Positions 62,601-64,000 of a DNA stretch of 64,000 nucleotides are shown one piece after another. Position 1 is the first letter of the stretch. Every line of letters starts with the position of its first letter. A model generated the notes under the pieces. The model did no database searches. It was not told where the DNA came from and saw nothing but the letters and a program-made list of their open reading frames with translations. The position numbers were made by a program, and so were the translations under genes. Location of the stretch: NCBI GenBank assembly GCA_964484125.1, contig CAZAEK010000001.1:172310-236309 (forward strand), read 5' to 3'. The stretch comes from DSSM01 sp964484125 (GTDB taxonomy: Bacteria > Bacteroidota > Ignavibacteria > Tepidaquicellales > Tepidaquicellaceae).

Positions 62601-64000
62601 TTGATATCGAAATCCGAAACGAATTTATCATCAATAGTGAATTCAATCATCCTTGTATTCCCAAAGACCTTTTCCACACTATATGATATTATATTATCGT
62701 TTTGAGTATTAAATAATATATTAGCATCTTTATTAGGAACGTAAACAAGAGCTCTGCAGACTTCTCCTTTCTTATATGTATCTTTATCTGTTATAATCTG
62801 AACATTCCCAGTTTGACTGTTATACCACCAGCTGTAATCTTCTCCGCTAACATAGAAACCAGCACTTGATTCGATTTCATTACCTCTTTCATCTTTGCAT
62901 AGAGACTCCACTCTGAAATACCCTGAACCGGCATCATTTGGAATCTCATATTCAATCATTGCCTTGCCATCTTCTTTTGTTTTCCCATAAAGAGTTGCAA
63001 TTAGTTTTTTCTCTTCCTTGTCATAATATCTTCCCCACGACATTTTATAGACTTTAATGGTTACATCAGTTACAACATTTTTCTCTGAGTAATCTCTTGC
63101 ATTGATTTCGAAACTTGCTTTCTCACCCGGCTTGTAAAAATATTTACTTGTTTTCGTATTTGTATAAAAACCGCCTCTTGTAACAAGCACTGACTTTGTA
63201 CCTGAAATTTCCCTTCGTGACTTATCAACAACTTTTGCCTGTATGATATACCTGTAATCAGTTGAGGAATTATCCCAATACCACCAGTAGTAATTTTTCC
63301 TGTCAACTTTAAAATCTTCTTTAATCCTGTAAGTAAACTTCATTTTACCTTCGCTATCGAGAGTCCCTTTTCCTGAGTAGATAAAAACAGCTCCCTGATT
63401 ATTCTCTTCATTTAATTCTTCATAATCTTCATACCACCAACTCCAATCAGAAAATTTCCACCATGGGACATAATATCTTATCTTGTAAACATTATATTCA
63501 ACATCTGCATTCTGAACCGGCGCTCCAAAGAAATAGTCCGCTTTAACATCTACATTAATCTCATCATTTCCGTAATATTGATTTTTATCTGCATTTACTT
63601 CCACTTTAAACTCCGGCTTTTTATATTGTTCAACTGTGAAGTTATCATATCCGATTTGCAGATTATCATAAGTGGTAATAATTGCATAATTACCAAGTGG
63701 CGCATCAGGTTTAATATAATATTTTCCGCTGAAACTTCCGTTATCATTTGTAGTCAGAATTTGTTTCGAGACTTCCGCTCCCCGCGGGTCAAGTATTTTA
63801 ACTTCGACCTCAGTATAATTTACAGCAGAATAACCAGATTGCTCCTTTTTTCTCAGAGTGCCTTTGAAAAGAACTTCATTATCAGTTCTGTAAACCGGCT
63901 GATTGGTAAAAAGATATACTGAATATTTTTTCCCGAAGAATCCGAAATATGTTGCAGGATTTGAAACTATCACTTCATCATCGTGAGAACCAATAATCAG
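59657..64000 (-). CDS. Bacterial alpha-2-macroglobulin (5' end beyond window)
   Basis: Large envelope protease-trapping protein; 1447 residues are visible and the frame is open to base 64000. Macroglobulin-like beta domains (YLFTNQPVYRTDNEVLFKGTLR, then LFPSKSIYKPKEEGELKVRV) precede a carboxypeptidase-regulatory-like beta domain (about 595-665: KGKLTDKNGEPLEGFTIVIDG) and a charged linker. Then come the A2M domain (FRDAILWTPFVRTDANGYAT) and the thioester motif GCVEQT (about 955), with its alpha/alpha toroid (YTFQHYDGGWGWW) after it. The intact Cys-x-Glu-Gln predicts covalent trapping. Such proteins usually pair with PbpC; what lies upstream is outside the window. Confidence 0.93.
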   Translation of the reverse strand: MIIGSHDDEVIVSNPATYFGFFGKKYSVYLFTNQPVYRTDNEVLFKGTLRKKEQSGYSAVNYTEVEVKILDPRGAEVSKQILTTNDNGSFSGKYYIKPDAPLGNYAIITTYDNLQIGYDNFTVEQYKKPEFKVEVNADKNQYYGNDEINVDVKADYFFGAPVQNADVEYNVYKIRYYVPWWKFSDWSWWYEDYEELNEENNQGAVFIYSGKGTLDSEGKMKFTYRIKEDFKVDRKNYYWWYWDNSSTDYRYIIQAKVVDKSRREISGTKSVLVTRGGFYTNTKTSKYFYKPGEKASFEINARDYSEKNVVTDVTIKVYKMSWGRYYDKEEKKLIATLYGKTKEDGKAMIEYEIPNDAGSGYFRVESLCKDERGNEIESSAGFYVSGEDYSWWYNSQTGNVQIITDKDTYKKGEVCRALVYVPNKDANILFNTQNDNIISYSVEKVFGNTRMIEFTIDDKFVSDFDINVTYVLNETYYTGTKHIVIVPEDKFLTVELFPSKSIYKPKEEGELKVRVIDYMGSPVPNAEVSLGVIDESIYYIKQDATKDIRKFFYGRSNTYIPVNYNFNRSNYGYSRLMTILERFNVKSLKASEMGTVKGKLTDKNGEPLEGFTIVIDGKYFATVTDSEGNFEFKMPEGEYDVSVLYDNEDESSNIKIKVIKGKVVNSDIKFDKTKNEIKPGYYAEDQGIDERSGITNETMAPVDKTNKIQNAEKKDYDKNGKGKKELKEEEEQTVEPELRSDFRDAILWTPFVRTDANGYATVMIKYPDNLTEWRVTARVITEDTKVGQNIAKVVTKKDLLVRMENPRFLQNGDEVTITTVIHNYLSTAKYTTVNFKAEGVQLLDAEQKKLEIKPNSEVQLDWKVKVTGTTGKAKLYCEALTNEESDAVEFKVPMQSQGLEVTRNVIIDFNDVNKTEFKTLSLPVDMNIGSAVMKISVSPSIAGTLLSSLDELAGYPYGCVEQTMSRFLPSVIVAEAFKELNVPLNEKLEKELPKMVEAGLNRLYTFQHYDGGWGWWMNDESSPYMTAYVIYGLSIAEKAGYKIQGGVISKAIKALKNHLKNNDDEVTKAYMLYVLSAVDKKEDKKLNDEIGKHYKYGMNPFALSLLASAYHYNGDKQKSLELISELENKVKYYGDDAAFWEGSSFHYRWQDDKVQTTAMILKTFMAIKPESPLVGKIVRWLLMQRQGVSWRNTQETAMIVFAMVDYLKYSKELEPDFITKVYVNGKMVTEKKFTKEDVFKKDEVITIDSGYLKTGDNDIRIEKLGIGKVYFSGSVTYSDRYAGYSANESGFRVEREYFKLEKYEYYKGDKIEYRKKYFDGTVKSGDMILVKIKVYSKEDALNYFMLEDPIPAGCEITKDDWAYNIEGEKDYEGYTYYWWRWWYADKDIRDNKVTFFATYLYGGEQEFSYIMRAQIPGEYNVNPTKGMLMYYTDVNGSTPYMKLNIKE

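Overview
The window is about one third G+C, gene-dense and almost entirely chromosomal housekeeping. The gene set (bS21, a 31-residue COX24/bS22-like ribosomal protein, hpnCDE, a serine palmitoyltransferase-like enzyme, an ilvE-type aminotransferase, paired MacB-type permeases, frequent TTG starts at gene overlaps) fits the Bacteroidota/Chlorobiota/Ignavibacteriota (FCB) group, most likely an Ignavibacteria-like lineage. That placement is an inference from gene content. A 100-N scaffold gap shows this is a draft or metagenome-derived assembly.

Layout. 1-6.7 kb: ftsH (cut by the window edge), hpt, rpsU, a CAT-fold acetyltransferase and secA. 6.7-14.1 kb: a giant two-activase 2-hydroxyacyl-CoA dehydratase-type protein translationally coupled to hpnCDE (squalene from farnesyl diphosphate). 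14.2-16.1 kb: an epimerase and an APH-fold kinase. 16.1-21.9 kb: a five-gene tripartite MacAB-TolC-like export operon. 22.1-31.9 kb: a 6-pyruvoyltetrahydropterin synthase homologue and a SpoU methyltransferase, then a minus-strand run of PASTA protein, rpe, nnr, vanZ-like, an isolated nuoN, an NHL protein, ssb, pgsA, pgpA and cinA. 32.0-34.4 kb: TPR lipoprotein, SppA, HU and the tiny ribosomal protein. 34.4-44.9 kb: gltX, rsmI, rlmB, a small membrane protein, a hydrolase, ilvE (with the scaffold gap), a nitroreductase, phenylalanine 4-hydroxylase, an SDR, a LolC/E-like permease and prfB with its programmed +1 frameshift.

45-56.7 kb is a long, tightly packed minus-strand run: serine palmitoyltransferase-like enzyme, lipoprotein, nucleotide kinase-like protein, dCMP deaminase, cobalamin adenosyltransferase, a membrane-anchored JAB/JAMM peptidase with a LysM domain, a ubiquitin-conjugating-enzyme (E2)-like protein, gamma-carbonic anhydrase, an unknown protein, ybeY, smg-like, topA, xerC, ettA, an AtuA-like protein and prfB. 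56.8-64 kb: an extended SDR, argS, two tandem ~90-bp palindromic repeats, and an alpha-2-macroglobulin that runs off the right edge.

The most unusual item is the E2/JAB pair (51.9-53.4 kb). The catalytic residues of both families are visible and the two genes are joined stop-to-start (TAATG), but no E1 or ubiquitin-like gene lies nearby, and the JAB protein carries a transmembrane segment and a LysM domain. It may be a membrane-tethered ubiquitin-like conjugation/deconjugation module distinct from CBASS or the described bacterial Bil operons. Other items worth checking are the canonical prfB frameshift site, the scaffold artefact in ilvE, the tandem palindromic repeat that supplies the argS stop codon, and a possible sphingolipid gene pair.
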